DNA of 64,000 bases. It comes from Marisa cornuarietis (lineage: Eukaryota > Mollusca > Gastropoda > Architaenioglossa > Ampullariidae). Made by a program: the position numbers and the translations under genes. Below the pieces are notes generated by a model. It was not told the DNA's origin and made no database searches. It saw only the letters and a program-made list of their open reading frames with translations. Position 1 is the stretch's first letter; each line of letters opens with the position of its first letter. Shown in pieces: positions 48,350 through 60,734 of this stretch. The stretch spans positions 11,970,501 to 12,034,500 of the forward strand of contig SMMW01000622.1 in the NCBI GenBank assembly GCA_004794655.1. The letters run 5' to 3'.

Positions 48350-51300
48350 TTCAGCACATTTGATCGTTTTTTTCGCGAAAAAGAGTTGGCTGAACGAGGA
48401 CACGAAGGCACGGTAAATGTTCAGTAAACAAGAGAGAGAAAGAGAAAGCGAAAAAAAAAAAAAACCCCGCAGAGATCAGCTGCAGCTCAACATGCTTTAT
48501 AGCCTTTTGCGCTAATTCTTGCTTCTGTTGTGCGCTACGCTAATTAGCTGCCCTTTGTCTCACACAACTTGCACGATCCGTTGCGGCCTTGGTGACAAAT
48601 TAACTGCTCTCAGCAGCAAGCGGTCGGTGTCAAGTGTGTTTCCCGAAGAAATGAAAAAGTAGAAACGATCAATATTTTATAAATGGCGTGCTACGAATAG
48701 CAAATCATGTCCAGATGTATGGATTTTTCTCCTTTTGACAGGATGTCCCGATTTCTGAAATTTGAAACTCGTTGCTTTTAGCGGTAGCACTCATCGCTCA
48801 GCTTCGCTCATGACAGCTTTTTGAAGGTTTGGCTGACAACAGGAAAAAAACCGTTAGAGAACCATGAAGAGGGATTGGGATGTGTCACTTATCAGCTGAA
48901 AGTTGCGTTTAAAAGTTGATTTTCTTGTGTTCCTGATGCTTGTGGTAATATTTCGTGAGTCTTCATCCTACTGATGCTGTGATCTTCATTTTTTTCTCAC
49001 TTTTTTGAGGAGGGAGGAGAAGGGGCCAAAACATTTCTGGTAACTTGTATTTTCTAATTATTTACAAATTTCAATAGTCAACCCGTTATCTTCCCAATTC
49101 CGTCTCTCACCACACTTTATGGCAGATAGGATGTCTCCAAGTTACCTTCAGTTATGGATCATTTGTCGCCGTGTCCTTCTTTGTTGCCACCCTCGACTGT
49201 CGCCCAACATCCGTGCTGGACAGATTGCAGGGAGATGGCTGGTCGAGTTCGAACATTACTTTGCGCTGTTTGTCTGTCTTCTGTTAATTGTCTGATTGGG
49301 ATGTGTTTGATTTTTCTTTAATTTTTAATATTAACATCCATTTTTACACAATCTTCCATTCGTTTCTTATGTTAGGCATTGCTAAATACTCGGCAGGGCA
49401 CACTTGCATATTCTCCTATTATTATTGCTGTTGTTGAAATAGAATGTTGGAAATGGAGGATAGTCTAATACTACCACGAGAACACATTTCGTGACAAAGA
49501 AATATGATGCCATGCAGCACCTCATTCCATCGGAAGCCGCCGAGTGTTCTCCAGTGGCGGAGGTTGCGTGCTTGTGGCACGTGCATCCCTCGGCCGAGTG
49601 GTTTGCTTCATGGCTGCAGTTTCAAACCCCGTTGACTGTTGATGAAAGGATCAGCCACCGAAAGAATTTAGTTCTATTCCTTTATAACATCTTCTTGCGT
49701 CAATGGTGGGCAAGAGTCACCCTTTCTAATACGCTAAGCCCTCTCTGTCTGAAAAGGCCATCTGGAGTCCCTACGTGGATGGTGGTGCGTCTAGACCAAA
49801 CGAAGACGCACATGGGTCAGCCTATCAGACAGTGCGTTTGCCTGCTTTACATTCAACATTTTGTTGCACGACAAGGGTCAGCAGGGAGTCGTATTTAGGG
49901 TAGAAAAGTCCAAAGTAAACTTGCCACGAAAAGAAACAGAGGTGAAGAAAAATCGACGGACTTCCAACGTCAGCTACTGCTTATGATGCGCAGTCACGAC
50001 AAGAGGCTACAGACGGCCCAGACATACTGTGGTACTCACGTCCACCTCGTCTTGGGTTGGTGTGATGAAGGTGGGGGAGGTCTGTACACGCACACATCCC
50101 AGCACGCGTGCGCACAAATCATGATTTCTCCCACCCAACCACCCTTTTTATTAAAAAAAAAAAAGGTCGAACTCTTTCGTCTCGAGTAAACATTTACATA
50201 CGCCGCAGTTCGCCCTCTGCTCCGGAAGCTGCCAGCTCTTCCGCCGTGCTGTTCGAAGCTTGTGGGCCATTTGTCTTGTGAGACAGGTATTGATATCTGG
50301 CTTCCCTGCGCTGATTTGTGTTGCTGTTGTCCGAACGCTTGATTGCACGTTTGCATGTTTATAAGCAGGGATTAACAGCCCTGCAGGCGGAATCGTAGAA
50401 TCGGGTATTGTGAAAGTTTTTGAAACGCCCCCAAACGAATCATTAATAATCTGAACAATAGATGCTGCATGGTGATCACTGGTATAAAAAAAAACTGCAC
50501 AGAAATTCGTTATCCTTCACACTGATTCTTACCCAAACAGCGAAGCATGACCAATTATGACGTTAGCTTTGGTTTCCTGAAAGTGCTTTCGAATGCCTGC
50601 ATTATATCGCTCGCAAAGAAAAGACAAACTGAAAAAAAGGCGCATACAAGAATGCACTGCGAAAAGCTCCCCACATTCCATCTTTAAGCTGTTTCCCACA
50701 GCCTGGTGGCCGCAGCGGCTATGAACTGCAAGTGGTCCACCGTGTCTAGGGCAACGCGATGCACTTAAAGCTCATCTCACGCTGCGGTGTCATCTAATTA
50801 AGAACCTTTCAGACCCAGCAGTACGTCCGACCACAGAAACTCTCGCATAGCATCTTTAGAGATGTCATCACACCCCAGCTCTCCTCGCAGCTTTTGACTT
50901 CGCACGCCATCTTTAGATTTAATTAACGCTATTCAGCGTCAACCATTTTTTTTTTCCTTTTTTTTGGAGGCGGGACGGAGGGAGGAGGGCGTTAAAACTT
51001 TCTCTGTTTTTCATAGCGCTGTTTCCAGAAGGTTGGGATCTGTATGCGGAAGGGGTGCAGGTATAGGGATTATAGGGGTTGCACGAAGACGCGTGAACAA
51101 CGGAAGTTTGTGAGCTTGTACTTCTGTGCGCACCCATGCCGAGATGTGTGCAGATTGATCATGTCTGTATGTCAGGCGCACTGTGGTGTGCAGAACGCAT
51201 CCTCTCACGTGGAAAACCTTCCTAAGATCGTCTTTACTCTCCGATCAGCCGCCAGGTGGCGCTTTTTATGTTAACAACGGTGAGGATGTTTGGGGGTGGG

Positions 51301-52500
51301 GGGGGCTGAGCTAGGATCTCGCGAGTTTTTTATTTGTTTTTTTGCTCTCTCAATCTCTGCGTGCACCACCTGTTTACAAGGCCGGCTGCTTTGCCGTGTC
51401 GTAGCCTAAACTGCTGGCTTGGCTGTTAAACGCTTGTTTCATCATTAGTTGCAGCAGCCCATTTGACAGGAATTGCCCGACAATAAAGACTCCCCCACTT
51501 TTGGAACTATATACTTTCAGGGACCATAATTATATTTATACTCGCAAAGCCCATAACTCCCGCCCCTCCCCTTTCCCCCAAAAAATCCAAGAATAAACAA
51601 ACACTTCCCTGAAAAGTGCTGAAAAGGAAAATATCTTCTTGCTAACGGCTGGAATACGCAGACGGTCTAGTCAATGCCATTGGGTGACCTACGACCTTCC
51701 AGCAACCAGCCTTCAGTTCTCAGCAGTGGACTGCCCCCCCCCCCTACCACCACCACTCGCACTTTTCTTGAGGCCCTGCAAGACTGGCTGTTCATCATAA
51801 AAAGGCTTTATCTGACTTTGCCGTTGATGAAGTCCGCTCGCTCTTTAAAGACCAAATGTTACAAGCCTGCCTGCGAAGAAGCTTTCCATTCCTTCGTCTT
51901 GCCTTTATTGTGGTTTGCCAGAGGAAACAGCAAGTGCAGCGTTCTTCAGGAGTTCTTATGCTTTTCCTCTTTGACCGCCAAGATCTGAAAACCTTTTTCT
52001 TTCCCTTTTTTAAAGTTCTCTGGGAGGGTTGAGGGGTGGGAGAATTAGCTATTCTGGGGAACAATTTCTCATTCTCTGAAAGCCCTGATAATCAACCCCG
52101 ATTGCCCACGAACAAAAATAGGGAAGACTTTTATCAAACGCATTCAGGCCGCATTTGCAAGTGATTGCCCATTTCGTGTCTAAAACTGACAGCGAAACAG
52201 CACCTGAATCAGTCCGCCGAGAAATCAGACTGCAGCTGGCCAATCAAACTGCGTTCGCAAGATCTGGCCGACATTAAAAGAAACCATTTCCTCAGAATTT
52301 TCTCGGGTTTTTTTTTTTTCTCCTCAAAGAACACGCTGCAAAATCAGCACACGAGTCTGGTGCTGCTTTGAAGCCACGGGGGGGGGGGGGGAGGACTCGG
52401 TGTAGACTCCATTGTGGAAACAATGTAAGTGACGCCGCAGGTCTTTCGTTCAGCATGGAGATATCTTTCTCAACAGTCCCCGAGCAGGTGTGAATGTCCA
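48350..52500. other. Intergenic, no gene recognised
   Basis: Unique sequence. The 135-codon open frame at 49491-49898 has no motif, repeat or splice context to support it. G-rich and C-rich homopolymers occur at 51296-51306, 51735-51745 and 52378-52391. Confidence 0.35.
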
Positions 52501-53480
52501 AAAATCCTTTCCCGTTCCTCGCTAGCCACGTTTTCTGTTATCAAGAAAAAATTATCTTGACACCCGCTATTATGCTGACTACTGTGCCAAGCACTACTAA
52601 AACAACGACTTGGTATTTGCTGACTTCATTGTGATGATACTTTAGGCAAAACCTCCTACAGCTATCAAAACCTTTATTTGACAAAGCTTTTAGTTGAGGC
52701 CTTCGCAGGTACAAACTTTCATTCAGCTGCAGTATTTTTTTTTCTCAGGATCAGCAAGATGGTGCTCTACATAAAAAAATTGTTTAGATATTAAACGACA
52801 GCCTGATTTTGACAAAGACAAATTTGGGCTTAGAAATAATTCCAACATTGGTGTAGGATCTTAAATTTTAAACTGAACTATTAACTAAACTTGAACTTTG
52901 CAAACGGCTTGAGAAACGAATAATATGTTAAAACAGTGGCAAGCAAAAGGAGTCAAATATAAGGAATATGAAATGTCATTACAAATAAGAATAGATCTTC
53001 ACACACGACAAGATTTGCCGTTTTCTAAAGGAACTTAAAAGAAGGTTGCATAACTATGATTTTTAACATGTTCATCTGAATCATCTTTCAAGTTTTTGTT
53101 TTCGATATTTTTTAATTCATCTAAATGGAATTAAAAACCACATTTTTATAAACAAAACAGATGTCACCCACTATAATAACAACAAAATTAACTATCTACA
53201 AACGTCAACTGCTAATAACACAGTTTGCACCCAGTATTCAAATTTTTTTCCCCCTCTGCTGCCAGGTTGTCTGTGCATCACGTAAATACATCATGCATGT
53301 GTCTACTATAAAAAAACAAACAAACAGAAGTCTCCAAGTTCATAGATTTCATTCAACACTTGTGCTTTTCTCTGTTTCTTCTTTCATAAGTAAAAATTGC
53401 ACAGCTTTATCAAATCAACAACCAGCAATCTTTGGTCGGTCCTGCTTATCCTTTGACAGGTTAAATGGCACTCGCCGGTC
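52501..53480. other. POLD2 3' flank
   Basis: AT-rich sequence downstream of the POLD2 stop, containing the probable 3' UTR. Minus-strand ATTAAA (53111-53116) and AATAAA (52673-52678) are candidate processing signals. No other gene is visible. Confidence 0.4.
52673..52678 (-). promoter_or_regulatory. Possible POLD2 polyadenylation signal (AATAAA)
   Basis: A canonical AATAAA on the minus strand lies about 800 nt beyond the POLD2 stop. A variant ATTAAA lies closer, at 53111-53116. Which one is used, if either, cannot be told from sequence alone. Confidence 0.3.
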
Positions 53481-53481
53481 C

Positions 53482-53645
53482 TCATTTCTCTGCCTCTGGA
53501 TTAGCCACATCCGCGGGCACACCTGAGAACTGAGCTCTGAAGGTAAGAGGTGTGCAGTCTAATGTACACAAATTGATCAAAACAGCAGTGGCGGTCTGAG
53601 AGAATTTTGGAACAGTCACTAGTAGTACCTCTTGACCCCGTGAGC
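53482..53645 (-). CDS. POLD2: POLD2 coding exon 10 (terminal)
   Basis: 164 nt of coding sequence after GTCTTCAG. It contains [20 protein letters not shown] and [11 protein letters not shown], then TGA at 53484-53482. The tail after AQFSGV is divergent from human, as expected for this subunit. Confidence 0.93.
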
Positions 53646-56600
53646 CTGAAGACAAGTGAAGTCACAAGCCTGATCAGTATTAAGACTTCACCAAATGAGT
53701 GTAGTTGCATGTACTGATCTCGGAAATCCAATAAATTTACACTGATGTTACAAAGCACTGTGCAATGTCACAGATATTTTTAATTTTAAGAAACCTTCAA
53801 GTGCAATCCTTTATTGGCAGATGTTATGAGAATCTGAATCTGATTTAAATATAAAAAAGGAACTAATGCAAGTAACTTTTACGCTTTATTTTTCAGATGC
53901 ATAACTGAAACAGTTGTGTGTGTGTGTGTGTGCAAAAATGTGCATGTCTACATAAAAGAATAAACTTCATACCTCTGTGTTTTTTGTATTTCAGCTCTGA
54001 CTGATTGCCAGCAAAATAGACATGAGGACACTCAGACAGTATGAAAGGGTCTATTCCATAAAATGGGTAACAGCCTGTGAAGAAAACAGCAAATTTTATC
54101 AACACAAATGTGTGTTTCAGTTACCTTTCTTCTTCCCATGCTTACCACAGGACACACACACAGAGAACCATGTACTCTCTTCTTTTTTGTCTCTCGATCT
54201 TATTATTACAGTTAATTAACACAAGTACAGAAAAAATACAAAACTCATTTTAAAAAATCCTATGGGCTCATTATGCAGTCAAAACTTAAAGACTGTTAAG
54301 TTAAATTCTCTCACCTAGAGTGTCAGGTGCAGTAGGGGCAATGTGACCCCATTCCAGAGTTTTCTCTAGAATCTCTAAGGGGTCATCTATATCACTGTAA
54401 CGACGTATATCATCAACTGGCTGCCCTGATGTTCCTAATATCCTGAAGAAACAGAACATTCAATAGGCCAATGCTCACTATCCTTTTAGATTAATACTTA
54501 AAACTTGCATTTACTGTGGATACATTTTGGAAGGTTTTTTTTTTAAAGGTTTTTGAAAGACTGGTTGACCTTGTTCATGGGTCTGGAATGGCTGAATGCA
54601 AGAAACAAATACAAAAAAATCTGTGGTATCGGTCACAGTGCTTCTTTTAAAGAGTTGTTTCCACATCCACTTGAACTGCAGGCAGTCCAAGAATTTAATC
54701 CCTAAACATGTTACAAAATTGTCCAAAACTTAAAAACATAATAACATTATTGCCAAAGTTTCATGTTCTGGTTTCACCTGTCAGAGTCAACTTGCATGAG
54801 CCATTAACGCAATCACAGCCAGTATTACACAATCAAATCCTGTTTAGCATACTGTAAATTGCGTTATACAAATGCCTTCCTTTTCCCTACACACATAATG
54901 GTAACAATGAGGTATCAAGAACTATGCCAGCACTAACCCTTTTATATAAATAATTGAATTTGTAAAGCACATTTTCTCATGTGGAGCTGAGCTCTACACA
55001 CTGTGCTCACAGGGCTCTAAATGAACTGTTAACATACAAGTCTTACGAACTCTTCCTCACCTTACTCCATCAACACTGACGTCAAAAGGGTTTGTGACAC
55101 TCTGGAAAGTGCCTGAGGCATTAGACAAAGGAAACATACAGCGGTGGAGGGCTTGCTGAGGCATTACATGGTTGGAAGGGTCAAACTCGCCTGGCATTAC
55201 TGCAACCTGCATGTTACTCTGCAAAAAACAACAATGAAGATCATAACACAGGAAAAGCCTCTTGCAAGTAAAGAAAAAAATGCACAAAAATAAAATCAGA
55301 AAGCACTAATGCACAGTGTAAACAACACTCCAGAAGAACAAACGTGAGTATAATCAACCCATGCCCTTGTAGAAGTGTATGAAAGCAGAGATAACCAGGG
55401 AGACAAATTCATGTTTGAAGTAGGAATAACTTGGGTTTTTTTTTAAAGATAATTAGGCAGCAGCAGATGAAAAATTACTCAAATCTGTCTTGTTTTTATT
55501 TTCCTATTGACCTTCCCACACAATCCCTCACTACAAAAGCATACGCTAAATAACATAGAAAAATAACCCAGCAATGATGTAAGGGAGACCAATCTGGCAT
55601 GCTTATCGCCTCAAGATTTATATTCCTTTAGTGAGCGACCTTTCTTCTGATGTACGGTTAGAAGTGGTAAGTCAAACTGTCCTAAGATACTCAGAAACAG
55701 ATAGTTGGGAGGAAGAGTTAGAGAAGCCGGTCATCTCTGAAAAGACATTAAAGAACCAAATTAATGAAAATGTACTGTACTCTCAATAAAACATAAGGCT
55801 TTATTAAAGAATCAACTGCTTTCAATCTCCATAACCGTCATTAACTATCCTAGTCATTACTACAGTATATTTTTTTTCTTTTTTCTTCCTTTTTACTAAA
55901 GCCTTGTGCTCATTTTTATTTGTACATCTTTCTTAAAACTTACTGACAGTTGCTGAAAAATTTCATCCAGATTTTTCACAGCCTCAACTGAACCGGCTGA
56001 AGATTTCTTTGCTAGATATTTGGCCTGTAAACATAACACATGCAGGTTGGTTAAGACAATAAAAACTATCCAGCGTTATCACTTATAGATCTCTTTTCTT
56101 TGACCATGAAGATAGAATAGATAATGTAAACTTTGTGCACTAAGTTCAAAACTATAATCCTATTTCAACTGGAATCTCCCTCTCTCTAAAACGTACACAA
56201 TAAGGAGGGGAAACAAAAAGGGGGAATGTAGTGAAATACTGATGTAAAAAGAAGCAGATTTTGAAAATAATCACCTTGTTGAAAGATTCACGATCCTGTG
56301 TGGAACTACTGAGTGAATTTCCTGCCACAATAATAAAAGCAATCTGGGAAGTGGATTGCTGCTGTTCTCCATCACCAAGGTAACCAACCAAAAGATCTAC
56401 CAGCAGCTGCAGTGAGAACAGGCGTTCCTCTTGGCCACCCAACTCAAGGCCAGACACAAGAACTATGAATCTGACCATATATTTAAACCCAATGTTGTAA
56501 AGAAGGCATTCTGCTTTAATATCTGCGTCCTTCATTAGGTATAAACATGAACTGAAATTATTCCTACTTTCAACCAAACTAGTGACCGTAAGCAACATGT

Positions 56601-59449
56601 CAAGCTTCAAGTTATAAAAGAAAAGCATGTGTATGTCAGTTGTTTTTCTACTCTTCACAGGTTTGTCTTTCTACTGACGAGTTTCTGACACCATCCCTAG
56701 AGGCTGCATCAACTTTCAGATATTTTACAAACACTTTCCTTCTTCGGAGTCTACTTATACAAACATGTCTCTGCAAGAGGTTGACAGATGGTGTGAAGGA
56801 AATCTGTAAATGAGCGAGTGACAAAACACAATGTTTAAAAGAATATTTGAAGACAAGTTTTCTTTGACCCAAGCCAAAATCAACACATCATACAATGTTG
56901 ATGTGGGATTTTTTTTCAGAACAATGTATGTTATTCTCCATAAAATAAAAGAAGCGATATTCTCTTAGCTTCAAAATATATTATCACATTTTCAAAAAAG
57001 ATTATGAAAGGCACTTTTAAGGTAAATTTGCAATTCCAAATGCCAACATCATGGACACAAAAACACAAAATATTAGCTTCTTCAAACCTTTCCTCTGTGA
57101 AGATTGGCCGAGGAATTTGGTCAGGTAAAAGCTGAAAGCAGTAGTCCTCTACATGAAACTTCCCCCCATCGCTTTCTGGTTCCATACCCAATACTGCTAC
57201 TATCACTCCTTCAGATAGAAGAGACAGTCCATGCATGCACCCATGCACACACAAACATATGCACGTCTGAATGCACAATGTAACGATGACCAACATTCAT
57301 TTCACTATCATGAAATAGCACTTTCTTGTAAATTAAAAGTAAAAATGGTATATCAAATTGTATTGCTAAAAAGAAAATTTTAATATAGACCTAGTGCCAG
57401 CTGATGATTACTGTGAGGCTTAGTCCTGTATTCAGTGGATTTTAATAGTCATAATGGCATGTAGAAATAAATAAGCATAACTTATGAAGAAGAACATCTT
57501 AAGTGTCTGAAATAGGTTTGAAAATGATGAAAAATCACTAACCATCTTCGCGCGTGTGTGTGTGTGTGTGCTTGTGTCACTATCATTTTTTGTTTTTAAA
57601 TAAAGGCATACCCAGAAAAATTCTCCAATAACACATTAATTCCCATATTAAGGGATGCAACTCTTTCAAAGGTTATTCCCCTTGCTATGACTGGATTTTG
57701 TCCCTTTTTGCTTACATAGTTTTGTAGTAAAAATTATTGAAGACTCAAAGAGTTCAGTTGCAACCATGCAAATAATCATTATAATATTTTCAACCTCCTT
57801 ATTCTTGGAGATTTCTAGAATAAATTATAAATTCAAAAGACAACAGCTAATTCTGTAATCATCTATACTATTTCCCAAAGATACGTGGGATATTATATTC
57901 ATGCACATTAATAGAAGTAGGATGATATCTGCAGTGGAACAGTGTAGCTTTTCACCCATGAAGATAGTGGTGAAAACAATTATCTCTGACAAATGTCAAG
58001 GTGTGGTCAACAGAATGTTGCATCCCATATTCTTATCTTTGACACATTTGTTCTTTCCAAATAAATACTTCAAAGACCAAGAAAGATTTAGCACACACTG
58101 ATCTACTGTAAACCACTAGCTAAAATACTGCAGTTTCTACTCTACCTGTAACAACAGTGGGACATGTTAGCTCTCCCACTAAAATAATTCTTTGCAATTC
58201 ATCTTCAAGGATCAGTTTGTCAGACTCATCTGTGTACCTTGTACGCACTGGCTGAGGCATTAGGTTATGCTGAAACATATGCAAGGACTTTCAAAGAGTG
58301 ATGTCCAGAGATGTAAGGTTAACAAAACACCATTTTCAATATTAATTTGTCACACTACTACACAGCTCAGCTACTATTTTACCAAATAAAAATGATTTTC
58401 GTAATATCAAAATTGGTGGTGAGTTTTCTCTATATAGCAATCATCGTTTGGTATTGTTGCTGATTTGGTTTTACCAGAAGCTTGTCTTTGAGTTGTGGGT
58501 CAATTTGGCAGTTGTCCAGCAATCTAATCAGAGGTCTGTACGACTACAATTAGTTACACTTGTTTAGAGCAGTATAAATGAGTATGTCTGTTTGCATATT
58601 TTTATATGCTTGTTTCAGTTCTGGTGCTTTTGAACATCTCACCTCTTCACTGATTTCTTTCAAGATGTTAGGCTTTAGTTCCATATGTTTAAACAATGTT
58701 CCAACTACAATACACTGGACATCACTCTGAAGTTCATGTAGTTTGCAGACTGGTATATCAGCATCTGCATAAATAAACTCTGGAACGTTAACATTCTCTA
58801 AACCATAATGGATACCCTTACCTGTACACATCATTAAGCATCAATGAAATGTCACATTTCTGGTCAACTAAAGAGAAATACTTAACTACATGCTATAATA
58901 GTGTGTATATATATATTAACAATACCCAAAGTCAAATTACTTAAGAAATAAATACCTACTACTATATTCTAGATCTCCAAAACAAACATAGCCACCTATA
59001 CAGTAACTTATTGTCATGGTTTTATAATTTATAGTTTTTCGCTTAAACTGTTAAAATGTACATTAAATAAATTCACAAATATAAGTATTATCATCCAAAA
59101 TAAGTATAAATAATTGTCTTGCCCTCAGAAGAAAATACAAATCACAATAACATGCGTGAAACACGAAAAGAATGAAAAATGTACGAAGGAGAGAGTGGAA
59201 GGAGAGAGAACACGTAAATTCACCCCATTTAGCGCGTGCAGCTTCAATTAGTTTTGGTCTGGCTGTCCACAGTCGCTCTGCATACAGATGAGCATACTGT
59301 CTGTTGAAGTTTCTGTCTTGAACATGGAACCTCGCCGATTTGTCCTCAACAACACTGCTTACACGTTCAAACGTTTTAATCTCTGTACCATCAGCTTCTG
59401 ACAGAAACTGTCCAGCATTTGTTGGCAGGGGTTTCGAAGCGTAAATCAT
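53482..59449 (-). CDS. POLD2: DNA polymerase delta subunit 2 (regulatory B/p50 subunit), complete 10-exon gene
   Basis: This is the B subunit that scaffolds the replicative DNA polymerase delta holoenzyme in the nucleus by binding the catalytic subunit's C-terminus and the small subunits. Coding exons, in gene order, are 59449-59224, 58764-58643, 58269-58146, 57208-57088, 56470-56275, 56024-55944, 55218-55061, 54442-54315, 54074-53973 and 53645-53482. Phases are consistent throughout, every intron is GT-AG, and the total is 1422 nt (473 residues plus TGA). Diagnostic blocks are [13 protein letters not shown] (exon 1), [20 protein letters not shown] (exon 2), [10 protein letters not shown] (exon 3), [11 protein letters not shown] (exon 4), VSGLELGG (about residues 203-210), PGEFDP (299-304), GCYPFY and [10 protein letters not shown] (exon 9), and [20 protein letters not shown] (exon 10). 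The N-terminal part corresponds to the OB-fold and the rest to the catalytically inactive phosphodiesterase-like domain. Exon joins were deduced by eye from family similarity. The start ATG has A at -3 and overlaps an upstream ORF. Confidence 0.96.
53973..54074 (-). CDS. POLD2: POLD2 coding exon 9
   Basis: 102 nt. [20 protein letters not shown] and AGNQ match the conserved motif of the domain end. The donor is AGAG|GTATGA, phase 1. Confidence 0.94.
54315..54442 (-). CDS. POLD2: POLD2 coding exon 8
   Basis: 128 nt after TTTCTTCAG and before G|GTGAGA. It encodes [16 protein letters not shown] and then [11 protein letters not shown], matching the LGTSGQNV and APDTLG blocks of vertebrate POLD2. 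Confidence 0.94.
54499..54723. repeat. 225-bp exact duplicate, copy A (POLD2 intron 7)
   Basis: This block matches 61030-61254 base for base by eye, including a run of ten T. The flanks differ on both sides immediately. The minus strand is open for about 70 codons in both copies. No terminal inverted repeat or clear target-site duplication is visible. Confidence 0.9.
54945..55020 (+). repeat. Dispersed 'TATAGCGC...AGCGC' module, divergent copy in POLD2 intron 7
   Basis: Reads AATTTGTAAAGCAC, then a T-rich stretch, then GAGCTCTACACACTG. This parallels the copies at 40364 and 45820. Such modules are common as the 3' part of invertebrate SINEs. Element limits are uncertain. Confidence 0.35.
55061..55218 (-). 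CDS. POLD2: POLD2 coding exon 7
   Basis: 158 nt. It contains [12 protein letters not shown], then [10 protein letters not shown] and [12 protein letters not shown], in the order seen across the family. The acceptor is TTTTTTGCAG and the donor AG|GTGAGG, phase 2. Confidence 0.95.
55944..56024 (-). CDS. POLD2: POLD2 coding exon 6
   Basis: 81 nt (27 codons, phase 0 at both ends) between TTTACAG and GTAAGT. It encodes [20 protein letters not shown] and then EIFQQLS. It lacks an ATG and is too short for simple ORF scans. Confidence 0.93.
56275..56470 (-). CDS. POLD2: POLD2 coding exon 5
   Basis: 196 nt, the core of the inactive phosphodiesterase-like domain. VSGLELGG and [12 protein letters not shown] are followed by VAGNSLSS and [10 protein letters not shown]. 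The donor is AAG|GTGATT, phase 0. Confidence 0.95.
57088..57208 (-). CDS. POLD2: POLD2 coding exon 4
   Basis: 121 nt coding [20 protein letters not shown] and then [15 protein letters not shown]. The donor AAAG|GTTTGA is weak but required by the family alignment, since the next residues are RFIVLVSGL. It leaves in phase 2. Confidence 0.92.
58146..58269 (-). CDS. POLD2: POLD2 coding exon 3
   Basis: 124 nt beginning HNLMPQP after TTTCAG, matching the human HNLLPQP boundary. It carries the family motif [10 protein letters not shown] and ends at ACAG|GTAGAG in phase 1. Confidence 0.94.
58643..58764 (-). CDS. POLD2: POLD2 coding exon 2
   Basis: 122 nt, entering after a TTTATGCAG acceptor and leaving at GAG|GTGAGA in phase 0. 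It encodes the OB-fold strand block [16 protein letters not shown]. The acceptor was chosen over a nearby upstream AG because it restores the codon split with exon 1. Confidence 0.9.
59224..59449 (-). CDS. POLD2: POLD2 coding exon 1
   Basis: Codes residues 1-75 plus one base (phase 1) and ends ahead of a GTGAAT donor. It contains the conserved [11 protein letters not shown] stretch of animal POLD2. The ATG shares its first bases with the TGA of the upstream ORF. Confidence 0.93.
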
Positions 59450-59802
59450 CTTCTCAACAAGTGTGAAAGCTTCGTAAAAATTCTCACTGTTGTGTCATAT
59501 CTTCCCGCGTCCTGGAGTTCTCTAGCGTTCAAAACATGAAGGCGTGCCATCAAGGGAGACAATCTCCAGCGAAGGGCATCGTCAGCGTAACGATTAAGAC
59601 GAGAGCTATCTAATGGGCATGTTTCCGTAAAAATATCATGCGAAAAATGATGTAACTTAATCTTATCAAATAAAGTTACCATTTGAAGCATCACAAGCTC
59701 TTTTTTGTTAGCACCATTCAATAAATCAGCAACCACGTTCGGAAAAAGACTGAAGACCCATCTGACGGACCTAAAACAACGAAGCAACACTTCTGTCTTC
59801 AT
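59446..59802 (-). CDS. 118-codon upstream ORF overlapping the POLD2 start by ATGA
   Basis: An ORF of 118 codons plus TGA lies immediately upstream of POLD2 on the same strand and in the same unspliced segment. Its stop and the POLD2 start share ATGA (59449-59446). The first ATG has A at -3 and an in-frame TAA two codons before it, so the N-terminus is defined. The product is basic and leucine-rich: the N-terminus (LLRCFRSVRWVF) is arginine-containing and amphipathic, like a mitochondrial presequence, the middle looks helical, and the C-terminus is LLRR. I do not recognise the family. It could be a genuine second cistron, a regulatory upstream ORF or a chance ORF; there is no low-complexity sequence in it to explain its length. 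Confidence 0.5.
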   Translation of the reverse strand: MKTEVLLRCFRSVRWVFSLFPNVVADLLNGANKKELVMLQMVTLFDKIKLHHFSHDIFTETCPLDSSRLNRYADDALRWRLSPLMARLHVLNARELQDAGRYDTTVRIFTKLSHLLRR

Positions 59803-60100
59803 TTTTTAGTTTCCTGTTGTTTTATTTATTTATTTTTATTTTTTTTTTCTATTTTTGCTGCGCAATGAGCATTCTTCTGAATGGATACATGCGCATTACA
59901 AATGGACATCATTATCATCATAAATAGCTACACTACTACCCGAGACTTTACTTGCTAGCAGCACAAAATAAAAATGCCCATCGCTGCCACGGCATCGTCA
60001 ATATTTCTACACTGTTGTGATATTTAAAAGTTTGACTGTTAACATAAGTAAACATATTATTTTCCTATGTGTTAATATCCTATTTTAATTTTTGAGGTAT
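59803..60100 (-). promoter_or_regulatory. Probable POLD2 promoter region
   Basis: AT-rich sequence upstream of the ORF/POLD2 pair. It contains an A-rich stretch just before the upstream ATG and an ATGCGCAT palindrome near 59889-59896 that resembles an NRF-1 half-site. The role is inferred only from position. Confidence 0.3.
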
Positions 60101-60734
60101 TACAATTGGTCCATTTCTGCATGCATATCTAAGCAAAAGCATATTATTTTAAAATATACACATCAATATGCATGAGCACACACATCCACACTGATCCTTA
60201 TTAACAAACACAAGAATGAATGATATTTTTATTTTAGGATTTTCATTCTTAATGATGGTACAATAAATGGCAGAGATATCAGTTTATCCCTTTTGTTTAT
60301 ATACAATTAATTTGTGAAAATTTACAAAATAGCTCAAAAACAAAACTATATTAACAGGAAATAATTTAACTGCATTGAGCTAAAGTGCATGGAGCATAAA
60401 GCTGGTTCTGCTACTGTACAACATGAGACATTATTTCAGTCTCACTTTACTTCGGATAATTCTACAAAAAAAATTCTGACATTTTATTGTAATGTGGTTT
60501 ATTCACTTCTTTTGATCTCTCCAGATTCAGCTGCATGGTGTGATTTATGAAAATGTATCAAGGTTACAAAACATAAAATGTACCAACTACTTAACATTAT
60601 TTCAACAGGCAGTTACACCCTGGTATGGCTCCGTAGACTGTTTTTTTTCCTCTTTGCAAAAAACTTTTCCCCTACACTGGAAGAAATTTTAAACATTTAT
60701 AGCTGGAAATGGGAAGGGGGGGAAAGGGGAATTG

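Noticed and set aside
49491..49898. 135-codon plus-strand open frame
   Set aside because: No motif, no start preference and no splice context; treated as chance.
54511..54726. Open frame inside POLD2 intron 7 as an alternative POLD2 exon
   Set aside because: It lies in the exact 225-bp duplicate that also occurs outside the gene, and vertebrate POLD2 runs directly from exon 7 to exon 8 without it.
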